Positions 7,952 through 16,764 are shown, counted from the first letter of the stretch. The stretch is DNA of 64,000 nt from Brumimicrobium sp035497735 (GCA_035497735.1 DATJCX010000071.1:221374-285373); one strand, 5' to 3'. Notes: generated from the sequence alone by a model not told the origin. A program made the numbers and translations.

Positions 7952-8616
7952 TGAGTTTACTAGCAAAAAATATAGCATTTATATTGAATAGAAGGGGAGA
8001 GGAATTGAATAAATTCCTTTCTCTTTATCAAGTTTCCAAGGTTGAAGATTTAAGCTATTACCAATTGAAAGACTTTTGTGCAAATGAAGGAGTGAGTCTT
8101 GTCAACTTAATGAATTTTAACTTCACTATTGACCAAGAAAAAACAAAGAATATCAAGTTGTTGATACTCGATGTTGATGGGGTGATGACAGACGGTGGAA
8201 TGTATTTTGCAGAAAGTGGTGATCAATTTAAAAAGTACAATACCAAAGATGGAATGGGAATTATGCAGTTACGAAAGTATAGACCCGAAATTCAATTGGG
8301 TATTATTTCTTCTGGTTTTAAATTGGAAATGGTTAAAGCACGTGCAGAATTATTGAAAATTCAGCATGTATATGTAGGAAGAGATCCAAAAATGGAAATC
8401 TTAAACTCTTGGTGTGAAAAGTTTGACTTGCAATTGTCTGAAGTTGCTATTATTGGTGATGATATCAATGATTTAGAGGTGATGCAAAATGTTGGTTTTT
8501 CTGCTTGTCCTGCCGACGCTGTTCCTGCTGTTAAGGCGAATGTTGATTTGGTTTTACAATTGGAAGGCGGTAGAGGTTGTGTGCGTGAATTAATTGATGG
8601 TTATTTCATGAGTTGA
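7951..8616 (+). CDS. KdsC-like HAD phosphatase
   Basis: 221 residues. From about residue 68 it is a HAD-superfamily phosphatase of the KDO-8-phosphate phosphatase (KdsC) type: motif I LDVDGVMTDGGMYF with both catalytic aspartates, motif II IISSG, the motif III lysine in RDPKMEIL, and motif IV GDDINDLEVM. These KdsC-type enzymes lack a cap domain and work as tetramers. The first ~65 residues (MSLLAKNIAFILNRRGEEL...) are a helical extension not found in KdsC, with a look of a small HTH or tetratricopeptide-like helix bundle; its role is unknown. Start and upstream stop overlap by one base (TAATG). By analogy it would dephosphorylate the product of the preceding synthase. Confidence 0.85.
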   Translation: MSLLAKNIAFILNRRGEELNKFLSLYQVSKVEDLSYYQLKDFCANEGVSLVNLMNFNFTIDQEKTKNIKLLILDVDGVMTDGGMYFAESGDQFKKYNTKDGMGIMQLRKYRPEIQLGIISSGFKLEMVKARAELLKIQHVYVGRDPKMEILNSWCEKFDLQLSEVAIIGDDINDLEVMQNVGFSACPADAVPAVKANVDLVLQLEGGRGCVRELIDGYFMS

Positions 8617-8637
8617 TTCGAAATGATATAATACCCT

Positions 8638-9147
8638 ATGACAAAAGAAAAAATATTCAAAGAACTTATTGCCAGTATGGCAGAGTCAGGAAATATATCT
8701 ACTTCTGAATATGAAATTCTTTTAGAAAAAGGGAAAGACTTAGGCTTGACGCAAAAATCAATTGATTTATTGATTAAGTTGGAACTAGCCGACCACGCCT
8801 CAGATGGTTTACCTAACTTTTTTGCAGATCATACAAAAGCCGACAAGGAACAAGTTACCTATAGGTTTAAGTCTGCAATTACAAGAGGCGGATCTATTTT
8901 AACGCCAGACATTATTATCATTGATAATGTAAGTGTTACCTACAGAAAACGAAACAAACATTTGATTAATGTGGATTCCGTTACCGTACATATTTCAAAG
9001 ATATCATCGGTTGAACTGGATACAAGTATTTGGGGAACGGATATTATTATTAAGACTTTTGGTTCGGGAGAAATTATTGGAAAACGGTTCTCTAAATCAG
9101 ATGCTCAGGAAGTCAAGCGACTTATTCAGGAAAGGCAATCTATTTAA
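8638..9147 (+). CDS. Small PH-like domain protein
   Basis: 169 residues, no signal peptide or membrane segment. The N-terminal ~60 residues are a helical region (FKELIASMAESGNISTSEYE, then LTQKSIDLLI) reminiscent of SHOCT or TerB-like short helices. The C-terminal ~85 residues are beta-rich, with ITRGGSILTPDIIIIDNVSV, VHISKISSVELD and GEIIGKRFSKSDAQEVKRLI, which fits a bacterial PH-like fold ending in its capping helix. It lies 21 bases after the phosphatase gene and could be the last gene of that operon. Specific function unknown. Confidence 0.65.
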   Translation: MTKEKIFKELIASMAESGNISTSEYEILLEKGKDLGLTQKSIDLLIKLELADHASDGLPNFFADHTKADKEQVTYRFKSAITRGGSILTPDIIIIDNVSVTYRKRNKHLINVDSVTVHISKISSVELDTSIWGTDIIIKTFGSGEIIGKRFSKSDAQEVKRLIQERQSI

Positions 9148-9345
9148 AATAAAAAAGTGGATATCTCAAGATTGTAGAACTGCCGTGTTATTGGTTAATT
9201 TCGAACTCAATCACATACTTAAGTACGCTCATCTTATTCTCATTTTTAATATCGTGCACTTCTGTCACTTTTGAAGTATCCACTACTTTATCACTAGTTC
9301 TGTTCTTTTGAAACAGTTGTTTGTTTTTGGTTACTATTATAAAAC

Positions 9346-9549
9346 CTATTGTTCTTCAGTGCAAAGAGATTTACTTTCTTCTTTGCTTTCTACTTTTTCT
9401 TTTTGCTCCTTTGTAAGGGTAATGAATCGTTCACTAGCACCTAAGCTTTCAAGGGCATCATCGAAGGAACTCTTTCTTAAGTGTTCTTCTCTTTCTTTCC
9501 ATTTCGGTATTTTTCTTTCTTGTAACATAGCTACTAGTTTTAAATTCAT
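9346..9549 (-). CDS. Small charged hypothetical protein
   Basis: A 67-residue frame with ATG at 9549, very rich in Lys and Glu, predicted helical, no recognised domain. The amino-acid composition looks like real coding sequence rather than a shadow, but there is no other support. Just beyond its stop, another minus-strand frame stays open from about 9350 to a stop at 9189 and ends in a plausible peptide (KMSVLKYVIEFEINQ). It has no ATG near its beginning, so it could be a frameshifted continuation or chance. Confidence 0.4.
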   Translation of the reverse strand: MNLKLVAMLQERKIPKWKEREEHLRKSSFDDALESLGASERFITLTKEQKEKVESKEESKSLCTEEQ

Positions 9550-9611
9550 AAATAGAATATCAACATTTGTACCAAACTAAATTCTATCAGGCCTGTTTTG
9601 TAAATAAACGT

Positions 9612-9639
9612 AAAAAGCCTCAAATGGTTGAGGCTTTTT
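9612..9639 (-). terminator. Intrinsic terminator (12-bp stem)
   Basis: Perfect 12-base arms AAAAAGCCTCAA and TTGAGGCTTTTT around the 4-base loop ATGG. It lies 26 bases beyond the minus-strand gene ending at 9665, so it most likely ends that transcription unit. The flanking A and T runs would also let it work on the plus strand. Confidence 0.85.
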
Positions 9640-9664
9640 GTGTAATATATTTTAAACGGTAGTT

Positions 9665-10219
9665 TTAATCTATTTGGAGGATAAGAACACCGAGTTGTGT
9701 GTTCAGTCCCATTATCGGAGTTGCGGCATATGTGTGACCATCGAATGATTTCTTAACTGCTTCTCCAGTTTTTACAAGTGCTTCCCCTTTGAATACTGAG
9801 TCTTCATCCTTTCTGTTAGTACTTAGAATGACTTTTCCGTCTGTCTGATTTACAAGAAGAATCCTTTCTATGTTAAACATTTTTACTGTTTGAACAAAGT
9901 ATTGATCTACCTGACTCAAATTGTCAGCAATCATTTCACTTCTTACAGCTAAAGCCAAAGTTGTTGAAAGTTGTCGAATATGTTCAGCTTTTAATTCTTT
10001 AATTTCTGATTCGTGCACTTCGGTTAAGTTAGTTATTTTCTCTTCGTATTTCGAGATGGTATTCTTCTTTCCGAAGTATCCCCAGCCAACACTAACAATT
10101 AGCAAGAAGGCAAGAGCCAACTCAATAAAATGCTTTTTCCAAAACACTTTAGGATCATTTAAAGAAGTAGTTTTCTCTTCTTTAGAATGCGTAATATCAT
10201 TTTTATTTTCTGCTTCCAT
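9665..10219 (-). CDS. Membrane-anchored protein with cache-like sensor region
   Basis: 184 residues. A ~30-residue polar N-terminus precedes one membrane segment (about residues 31-49, IELALAFLLIVSVGWGYF). A heptad-like coiled coil follows (residues ~52-80), and then a ~100-residue region with RILLVNQTDGKVILSTNRKD and HTYAATPIMGLNTQLGVLIL. Alternating strands and the 'TDGKVILST...' and 'APIMG...GVL' pattern resemble small Cache/PAS-type extracytoplasmic sensor domains; this is a weak fold guess. There is no kinase or methyl-accepting output. The gene is 19 bases downstream of the META-domain lipoprotein and is probably co-transcribed with it. Confidence 0.65.
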   Translation of the reverse strand: MEAENKNDITHSKEEKTTSLNDPKVFWKKHFIELALAFLLIVSVGWGYFGKKNTISKYEEKITNLTEVHESEIKELKAEHIRQLSTTLALAVRSEMIADNLSQVDQYFVQTVKMFNIERILLVNQTDGKVILSTNRKDEDSVFKGEALVKTGEAVKKSFDGHTYAATPIMGLNTQLGVLILQID

Positions 10220-10238
10220 ATTCGTTGTTAATTTGTTT

Positions 10239-11021
10239 TTAATCTACTTTCTTAAGAATAATACTTCCTTCTGGAGTTTCAATATAAAGCTTTAAGTCCT
10301 TAATATGATAAGTCGGCTTATTGCGTAGAATATTCAAAATCTCGTTTTCAATCTGTGAAGTTTCAGAACAGTACATTCTTGTTGAAATCAAAGGCTCAAT
10401 AATCATGTTTCTAAATCCAAAGTGTAGCGATCCATTCACTTGATTACATCCAGCGAAACCACTCATTTTTTGTTGCGCTAAGTCAAACTCGAAGTGTGGA
10501 AACTCATGTGGGAATAAATCTGGAGAAAGTTTCTTGCCGTTTACTTCAACTAAAGCCCAAATGTCGTGTAATTGTGGCTTTCCTCTGTATTGTCCACAAC
10601 CAGAGTAAGTGAATTCTTTCTTGTCATGAAAACGGTTAAGCACGATATCTACTTTTCTTCCGTTTTTATTGCATTCATTTACATCGATGGTAATTTGAAT
10701 TTTATAAACAGCATTTTCAGCGTGAACAACAACTATGTTAGCACCAGCTGCAACTTCTAACGTACTTTCAAGCGCACTGAATTCAATTTTTTCATTCTTG
10801 TCGTAAAAGATTACCTGTTCTTCATACTCAATAGAAACATACCATGAACGGTCTTCAGAAGAAGCTAGATAGTCAACTGAATAATTCGGGTAAGCTGAAA
10901 TTCCTGTAGATGATTCTTCCACTTTATCTTCTTCTTTATTGTTTTTAATTTTCTTTGAATTGCCACAGCTAGTAGAAAATAATAAAGCAGTTACAATTGC
11001 GAATGATGTGATAATTCTCAT
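10239..11021 (-). CDS. META-domain (HslJ-like) lipoprotein
   Basis: 260 residues. Signal peptide with lipobox FSTSC at residues ~15-19, then a Lys/Glu-rich linker. Residues ~45-145 form a beta-rich domain containing two cysteines (CNKNGRK, YSGCGQYRG). Residues ~148-260 match the META/HslJ domain: DIWALVEVNGKKL, FAGCNQVNGSLHFG, and TRMYCSETSQIENEIL. HslJ-type proteins are envelope proteins tied to stress or drug resistance (novobiocin in E. coli), but the mechanism is unclear. The start is ATG at 11021. It leads a two-gene unit with the membrane protein downstream. Confidence 0.8.
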   Translation of the reverse strand: MRIITSFAIVTALLFSTSCGNSKKIKNNKEEDKVEESSTGISAYPNYSVDYLASSEDRSWYVSIEYEEQVIFYDKNEKIEFSALESTLEVAAGANIVVVHAENAVYKIQITIDVNECNKNGRKVDIVLNRFHDKKEFTYSGCGQYRGKPQLHDIWALVEVNGKKLSPDLFPHEFPHFEFDLAQQKMSGFAGCNQVNGSLHFGFRNMIIEPLISTRMYCSETSQIENEILNILRNKPTYHIKDLKLYIETPEGSIILKKVD

Positions 11022-11070
11022 GTTTTTTTACGTTTAATTTGTTTTCAAATATTGATTTTAGTAGTTAGAG

Positions 11071-12078
11071 CTATAAGAAATCTTTTTTGTCTAACCCTAG
11101 CCAATCTAGTGTTGAGTTTGCAAATATATCCTCTTTCACTTGATTTGACAAATCACTATCTTCAATAAACTTGCCAATTTCTAAATCACCTAAGGGAAAG
11201 GGATAATCTGTTCCTAAACAAATCTTCTTACTATCTTGCAAGGTAAGTAAATATTTTAATAAATCAATATCATGAGTTATACTATCTATCCAAAATTTCC
11301 CAATATAATTTCTCGGGTTTACATTGTTGTCTATTGCCACTAAATCTGGTCGACAGTTGAACCCATGCTCAATTCTTCCGATTGTTGGCAAAAACGATCC
11401 ACCAGCATGTGAAAACATGACTCTTAATTTTGGAAGTTTCTCTAATGTTCCACTAAAGATTAATGAACATGCTGCTCGCGATGTTTCAGCAGGCATTCCT
11501 ACCAACCATGGTAACCAATATTTTTGCATATCATCAAAGCCCATCATATTCCATGGGTGAATCATTACTGCCATTCCTAATTGCTCACAAGTTTCAAAAA
11601 TAGGGAAGAATCTTTCGTCACTTAAATTCATATCATTGATGTTAGATCCGATTTGAATTCCTTTCATTCCTAACTTATGGATTCTTTCTAACTCCTGAAG
11701 AGCGAGTTCCGTATCTTGCATCGGAATAGTACCTAAACCAATGTAGTTTTTTGGATATCTAACTGTTAAATCAATAATGTGGTCATTTAAGAATTGACTA
11801 ATCTCTAATGCGTCCTTTGGTTTAGCCCAGTAAGAGAACATTACAGGAATAGTACAAACGACCTGAACGGAAGTGTTGAATTGGTCATATTCTTTAATTC
11901 TAACATTTTCGTCCCAACAATTCTCTTCAATAGTTCTAAAAAATTGTCCTCCTTTTATCATGTCTTTTCTACTATCTTCTCTATCTTCTAAGAAAATAAA
12001 GTCTCCATATCCAAATTTCTCAGTCCATTTAGGAAGATGGCTTGGTAGAATATGCGTGTGCGAATCAATTTTTAACAT
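11071..12078 (-). CDS. 2-amino-3-carboxymuconate-6-semialdehyde decarboxylase (ACMSD)
   Basis: 335 residues from the ATG at 12078. The frame runs nine codons further up, but MLKIDSHTHILP is the conserved ACMSD start. It is a zinc amidohydrolase-fold decarboxylase that diverts 3-hydroxyanthranilate breakdown away from NAD synthesis in the kynurenine route of tryptophan catabolism. Zinc ligands are visible: H7 and H9 (SHTH), the histidine of IHPWNM, and the aspartate of GTDYPFPLG, along with FSHAGGS. The long identical-looking blocks PVMFSYWAKP and YWLPWLVGMPAETS match animal and bacterial ACMSD well. No other kynurenine-pathway gene lies nearby, so the rest must be elsewhere. Confidence 0.92.
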   Translation of the reverse strand: MLKIDSHTHILPSHLPKWTEKFGYGDFIFLEDREDSRKDMIKGGQFFRTIEENCWDENVRIKEYDQFNTSVQVVCTIPVMFSYWAKPKDALEISQFLNDHIIDLTVRYPKNYIGLGTIPMQDTELALQELERIHKLGMKGIQIGSNINDMNLSDERFFPIFETCEQLGMAVMIHPWNMMGFDDMQKYWLPWLVGMPAETSRAACSLIFSGTLEKLPKLRVMFSHAGGSFLPTIGRIEHGFNCRPDLVAIDNNVNPRNYIGKFWIDSITHDIDLLKYLLTLQDSKKICLGTDYPFPLGDLEIGKFIEDSDLSNQVKEDIFANSTLDWLGLDKKDFL

Positions 12079-12278
12079 TATACTTAATTTTTTTCTTGGC
12101 TGCAAGTTACCAAAAAATAGTGATGATTTATTCCTTGAAAGACTAAAATGTTTGCGCGCCTTAATTAGATGTATTTATCCATTTTGACTCGATATTGTTA
12201 GTTTCTCGAAGAAGTTTTTGATTCGTTTAAATCAAGCTATAAAATTGTTGTACATTTGTATCACTATACTATAATTGA

Positions 12279-12995
12279 ATGAATGTGAAAAAACTTCTAT
12301 TAATTTTAACGCTAGGTTTCTTGGTCGCATCTTGTGGACCAGCTCGTTTTGTAGCGCCTTTAGCGAAAAATGAAAATGCTGTTGCTGTAGATTTAGGCGG
12401 ACCGATAGTGACAATTCCAGGAGTAGCGACAATGCCTATTCCTTTTACATCGATTACCTATGGTAGAGGAATTACCAATGACTTAACAATTCATGGAAGT
12501 TGGCATACTACTGCAGCGATTTTTGGCGTTGCACAAATTGAAGCAGGAGCAACTTATGGGTTTTGGAAAAATGATGATGGAAAACATGGTCTATCAGGAA
12601 TGTTAGGATTTAACACCGCGATGGATTTCTTTGAAAACAATTTTAAATTTTGGCCGCAATTAGATGTTCATTACTATTGGAAATACCAAAGTAGAGAAAT
12701 GATTCAGGACGATTTGTTGACAGGAGGAAAGCCAGTTTCAAATGTATTTTATACTGGAATTGGTTCTTGGTATGAATTAGAAGGCAGAAGAGCGCATAAT
12801 GAAAAGCAAACGACTATCGTAATTCCTATGTTGAATATTGGTCATGATTTGAATTGGAAAAAATGGACCTTTAAAACAGAAATTAAATTGATTGCACCAT
12901 TCACTTCAAATAAAGATATCGTAATGGATTATTTTAGTTTGACTGGAAAAACAGGCGCTACTGGTGTTTATATTGGTTTTATTAGAAAATTTTAA
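12279..12995 (+). CDS. Outer-membrane-type lipoprotein, unknown
   Basis: 238 residues. Lipoprotein signal peptide (MNVKKLLLILTLGFLVASC, lipobox VASC). The mature part is rich in glycine and aromatic residues in alternating amphipathic strands (TSITYGRGITNDLTIHGSW, AGATYGFW), which suggests a small beta-barrel. A conserved-looking GGP near residue 46 and C-terminal YIGFIRKF fit an outer-membrane strand. No named family recognised. A TACATTTG -7-like box lies at 12251-12258, 20 bases before the start. Only three bases separate it from the alpha/beta hydrolase lipoprotein, so they form an operon. Confidence 0.7.
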   Translation: MNVKKLLLILTLGFLVASCGPARFVAPLAKNENAVAVDLGGPIVTIPGVATMPIPFTSITYGRGITNDLTIHGSWHTTAAIFGVAQIEAGATYGFWKNDDGKHGLSGMLGFNTAMDFFENNFKFWPQLDVHYYWKYQSREMIQDDLLTGGKPVSNVFYTGIGSWYELEGRRAHNEKQTTIVIPMLNIGHDLNWKKWTFKTEIKLIAPFTSNKDIVMDYFSLTGKTGATGVYIGFIRKF

Positions 12996-12998
12996 ACT

Positions 12999-13895
12999 AT
13001 GAAGAAATTAGCATTATATATCATTGCTGTTGCATTTCTTTCTTTTGGATGTAACAAGCGTTTAGATAGTTTTTTATTCAATAACGACAATTCTATTGAT
13101 AAGTACTATTTAGACAATTACGATGGTGGGGAATTGGAAGACTTACCAAATAGTTACTATGTTCCTTCTAGCTCCATCCACCAATTTAAATACACGATCA
13201 AAGACAAAGGGGAAAACCTTAAGATGTCGGCAATTTATGTTGGAGATATCAGTCAAATCGCTACGGATACTATTATTCTATACTGTCATGGGAATTCAAA
13301 GCATATGGACCATTATTGGAATAGACAAAAACTTTTAAGTTATGTCGGAGATTTTGGAAGATACGGTGTTTTGATGTTTGACTATCCAGGATATGGTTTG
13401 TCAGAAGGTAAGCCAACTGAAGAAAATATGTACGAAGCAACCAATGGTGCAATGAAATGGTTAAAAGAAAATGGTTTGACAAATGAAAGACTGGTTATCT
13501 ACGGATACTCTTTAGGAAGTGCTCCAGCGAGTAAGTCTGTTGGAGATAAGCCATTTGTGTTAAAACCAAGTAAGTTGATTTTAGAAGCTCCATTTGCAAG
13601 TAGTGCTGTTATGGTGCAAGATGCAGCTGGACTAAATATGCCATCTTCTTATTTTGTGAATACTAAGATCAACAATGCAGATCAAATGAAAAGCTGTGAA
13701 GTTCCATTGTTATGGATGCACGGTATTGATGATGACTTCTTGTCAATGTACACACATGGAAGGGTGGTATATAGTAATCATACAAAGAGTTGGAAAATGA
13801 AAAATGAGGTAGTTGGTGCTGGACATAGTAACCTTCCTACATTTATGGGTTATAATGCGTACAGAAACCGCATTCTATCATTTTTACTACAATAA
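12999..13895 (+). CDS. Alpha/beta-hydrolase lipoprotein
   Basis: 298 residues. Lipoprotein signal peptide with lipobox SFGC near residue 18, so the enzyme is membrane-anchored outside the cytoplasm. The hydrolase fold is clear: an oxyanion-type HGNSKHMDHYW segment, FDYPGYGLSEGKPTE, the nucleophile elbow YGYSLGSAPA (GxSxG serine), a late aspartate in MHGIDDDFLS and the histidine in GAGHSNLP. The layout is that of the BEM46/FrsA-like serine hydrolases. Substrate unknown. It is the second gene after the barrel-like lipoprotein. Confidence 0.87.
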   Translation: MKKLALYIIAVAFLSFGCNKRLDSFLFNNDNSIDKYYLDNYDGGELEDLPNSYYVPSSSIHQFKYTIKDKGENLKMSAIYVGDISQIATDTIILYCHGNSKHMDHYWNRQKLLSYVGDFGRYGVLMFDYPGYGLSEGKPTEENMYEATNGAMKWLKENGLTNERLVIYGYSLGSAPASKSVGDKPFVLKPSKLILEAPFASSAVMVQDAAGLNMPSSYFVNTKINNADQMKSCEVPLLWMHGIDDDFLSMYTHGRVVYSNHTKSWKMKNEVVGAGHSNLPTFMGYNAYRNRILSFLLQ

Positions 13896-13918
13896 AAGTT
13901 AAAAAACCGTTAAAATAA

Positions 13919-13946
13919 GCAACCCGACAGTATATAGGGGCGTCTA
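13919..13946 (+). promoter_or_regulatory. ECF-type promoter for the T9SS type B surface protein
   Basis: GCAACCC (13919-13925), 15-base spacer, CGTCTA (13941-13946). AAC in the -35 and CGTC in the -10 are hallmarks of ECF sigma promoters. Nearly the same sequence stands before the ECF sigma gene at 37759-37785, and a decayed version before the related pseudogene at 22077-22103. The -10 lies 28 bases upstream of the ATG at 13969. Confidence 0.75.
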
Positions 13947-13968
13947 AAAATAAAAACGAATACATATA

Positions 13969-16662
13969 ATGAAAACAGTATTAAAAAACATTCTATTCTT
14001 ATCTCTATCCTTGATGATAGCACCAATCGCTTCATCTCAAACTACAGTTTGTCTAGGAGATGACGCTACAATATGTAAGGGAGAAAATGTTCAGATTCAG
14101 GATTGTAATCCAGGAGGTGGTTCAGAGTCTGGAGGGATAATTTTAAACAATCCGTCAACTGTTAGTTTATCAGATGATAGTTTTTCAGGAAATATTCCGA
14201 TTGGTTTTCCATTCAGCTTTTATGGCAATACATACAATGAATGTAAAATTGGTTCAAATGGTATGATTAGTTTTAATCTAAATATTGGAACATACAACAG
14301 TTGGTCATTAAATGGTACTCCACTACCGAATACCACGCCTGCTGACGCAATGAATGCAGCAATGATTTGTTATCAAGATATTAATCCTAATCAAGGTGGT
14401 TCAATTATGTATCAAACAATTGGTACAGCACCTAACAGAATGTTTGTGGTTATTTATTCAAATATCCCAATGTTCTCAAGTGGGGAATGTGCTTACCAAG
14501 CTTCAGTATTTTATGAAACAACCAATATAATTGAATTTTATATTGGACACAAGCCTGTTTCTACATGGAATAGTGGAAGAGCAATTCAAGGAATTCAAAA
14601 CGCAAATGGTACTGTAGCATCTATTGTCCCAGGAAGAAATAATACATCATTTACTTTGACCAATGATGCACAAAGATTTACACCAACTTCTCCTACAAAT
14701 ACAGCAAACTATACGATTAATCAAATACCTTACGTTCCAATTATTGGGAATGGAGGAAACTTTATTTGGAGAAGTACTTTAGGTCAAAGTTTCCCATATA
14801 ATAATGGAGTTTTAAATATTAATAACCACCCAGCTGGAACCAGAGGTTACTTCTTGACTTTGTCAGGAACTAGCTGTAGTTCACAAATGGGAGGAGTTTC
14901 TGATACAACTTGGATTACCGGTTTAGTAACGACTGCAACTGCAACTTCAGTTTCTGATATTTGTTCAGCAGGTATGGGGAGTGTAACAGCTGTGCCAGGT
15001 CAAGGAGATGCACCATTTACGTATAACTGGCCAGGTTTAGGAAATGCAACAACTCAAACAGTTGAAAACGTTTCTTCAGGTACTTATCAAGTTCAAGTGA
15101 CGGATGCAAATGGTTGTACAGGAACAGCAAACGTTGTGGTTGGTGATATACCAGCAACCTATCCTTCGAGTTCAACCCTGGTATCTTGTCCAGGTGGGAA
15201 TGATGGTACTGCAACAGTAGCAATGGAACCATCTTTAGGAACAGTAACTTACCAATGGAATGATCCAGCGCAACAAACAACGGCAACTGCTGTAGGACTT
15301 ACTGCGGGAACATATGAATGTGTGATTACTTCTGACGTGGGTTGTACAAACACTGTTGAGGTTGTAGTGGACGAAATTCCAGGAATGCAATTGACAATCG
15401 TTAATCAAGTTGATGTAACTTGTAATAGTGGAGCTGATGGTATTGTTCAAGTAGAAATTGAAGAAGGTAGTGCACCTTACTCTTATTCTTGGTCTGGTTC
15501 AAATTCAACGAATGCTTTAGCAAATGATTTAGAATTTGGAGCGCATACTTTAACAGTTACTGATAATAAAGCGTGTGTGATTACTGAAGATGTTATTATT
15601 GGTCAGCCAGAAGCATTAAAAATTACGCAAATATCTCAAGATACTATCATTTGTATCGATGACCCAGTTAACTTATTTGTAGTAGGTGAGGGTGGAAGTA
15701 GTCCTTACACATTTACTTGGGAAAGTAACGGTCAAGTTGACGCGGTTGGAAATATGGTAACGGTAACTCCAGTTGCTGGGATAACTGAGTACTGTGTGAC
15801 AATGTCTGAAGCTTGTGGTTCGCCAGTTGATACAAAATGTGTTACTGTTTCATATCCAGAAGAGGTAGTCATTAGTTTATTACCGGATATTACTGCAGAC
15901 TGTTTCCCAGTTGAAGTAAACTTTGATAATACAACAAATACTTTAGAAACGATTGATTATACGATTTGGAACTATACGGATGGTGATAGTGATACAGTTG
16001 CTGGAGCTAACGCGGTTTCTCATGAGTTTGGAGAAGGTGTTTGGGGTGTTCACATGACTGTTGTAACAGATAGAGGATGTGTTTACACGCAAAACTATCC
16101 TGGATTAATTGAAGGATACTCTTACCCAGTTCCAGATTTCTATGCAAATCCAAATCCAGCGTCTGTTTTCGACCCTAGAGTTACTGCATACAGTCAATCT
16201 AGCAATGATATCGTTTCTTACAAATGGAATGCTGAAGGTGCAAAACCTACATACTCTTCATTACAAAACCCAACATTCACTTACCCGAATGAAATTAGAA
16301 ATTACCCATTGACACTGATAGTTGAAAATGAGTTTGGTTGTATAGATTCAATCACAAAGATTATTAGAATTGAAAACGAAGTATTGTTATTCGCTCCGAA
16401 TAGCTTTACACCAGACACAGATGGATTCAACGATAAGTGGAGAGTACATATTGAAGGAATTGATAAGTACAACTTCCACCTACAGTTATACAACAGATGG
16501 GGTGAATTAATCTTCGAATCTTTCGATCCAGAAGGAGAGTGGGATGGAACATACGGTGGAACTCCTGTTCAAGCAGGAACATACGTTTGGAAGATAGAAG
16601 CGAATGATTACGAAAATGATAATAAGTACGAGTTTAACGGTTTTGTTAACTTACTTAAATAA
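13969..16662 (+). CDS. T9SS type B surface protein with SprB-like repeats
   Basis: 897 residues, secreted. Residues 1-24 form a signal peptide. Then comes TTVCLGDDATICKGENVQI and a ~250-residue all-beta lectin/NIDO-like region (IGFPFSFYGNTYNECKIGSNG...). Residues ~325-550 hold three SprB-like repeats of about 75 residues, each with a cysteine near the start, a YxW-like core and a 'sGtY.v.vtD..GC' end. PKD-like Ig modules follow (to ~800). Residues ~804-897 are the type B C-terminal sorting domain (APNSFTPDTDGFND, LYNRWGELIFES, AGTYVWKIEA). The likely location is the cell surface or surrounding medium, with roles in adhesion or gliding. It stands alone between an ECF promoter and a strong terminator. 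Confidence 0.92.
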   Translation: MKTVLKNILFLSLSLMIAPIASSQTTVCLGDDATICKGENVQIQDCNPGGGSESGGIILNNPSTVSLSDDSFSGNIPIGFPFSFYGNTYNECKIGSNGMISFNLNIGTYNSWSLNGTPLPNTTPADAMNAAMICYQDINPNQGGSIMYQTIGTAPNRMFVVIYSNIPMFSSGECAYQASVFYETTNIIEFYIGHKPVSTWNSGRAIQGIQNANGTVASIVPGRNNTSFTLTNDAQRFTPTSPTNTANYTINQIPYVPIIGNGGNFIWRSTLGQSFPYNNGVLNINNHPAGTRGYFLTLSGTSCSSQMGGVSDTTWITGLVTTATATSVSDICSAGMGSVTAVPGQGDAPFTYNWPGLGNATTQTVENVSSGTYQVQVTDANGCTGTANVVVGDIPATYPSSSTLVSCPGGNDGTATVAMEPSLGTVTYQWNDPAQQTTATAVGLTAGTYECVITSDVGCTNTVEVVVDEIPGMQLTIVNQVDVTCNSGADGIVQVEIEEGSAPYSYSWSGSNSTNALANDLEFGAHTLTVTDNKACVITEDVIIGQPEALKITQISQDTIICIDDPVNLFVVGEGGSSPYTFTWESNGQVDAVGNMVTVTPVAGITEYCVTMSEACGSPVDTKCVTVSYPEEVVISLLPDITADCFPVEVNFDNTTNTLETIDYTIWNYTDGDSDTVAGANAVSHEFGEGVWGVHMTVVTDRGCVYTQNYPGLIEGYSYPVPDFYANPNPASVFDPRVTAYSQSSNDIVSYKWNAEGAKPTYSSLQNPTFTYPNEIRNYPLTLIVENEFGCIDSITKIIRIENEVLLFAPNSFTPDTDGFNDKWRVHIEGIDKYNFHLQLYNRWGELIFESFDPEGEWDGTYGGTPVQAGTYVWKIEANDYENDNKYEFNGFVNLLK

Positions 16663-16680
16663 TAAAATTAATATCTATAG

Positions 16681-16712
16681 AAAAAGGGCTACTTCGGTAG
16701 CCCTTTTTTTTT
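16681..16712 (+). terminator. Strong intrinsic terminator
   Basis: Arms AAAAAGGGCTAC and GTAGCCCTTTTT with the very stable TTCG tetraloop, followed by three more T. It lies 18 bases after the stop of the T9SS protein gene. Confidence 0.93.
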
Positions 16713-16716
16713 GCTA

Positions 16717-16747
16717 TTGTTTCGTTGATAGAATAGTTTTATCTTTG
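16717..16747 (+). promoter_or_regulatory. Bacteroidota-type promoter for the DtxR regulator
   Basis: TTG at 16717-16719, 20-base spacer, TATCTTTG at 16740-16747; the ATG follows 17 bases later. It fits the TTG-N17-23-TAnnTTTG consensus. I see no clear dyad operator overlapping it. Confidence 0.65.
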
Positions 16748-16764
16748 TAAGAAAATAAATTGAA

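Noticed and set aside
9308..9580. Plus-strand frame of 90 codons
   Set aside because: It lies opposite the charged minus-strand frame at 9346-9549 and reads as a shadow with odd Ser/Phe runs.
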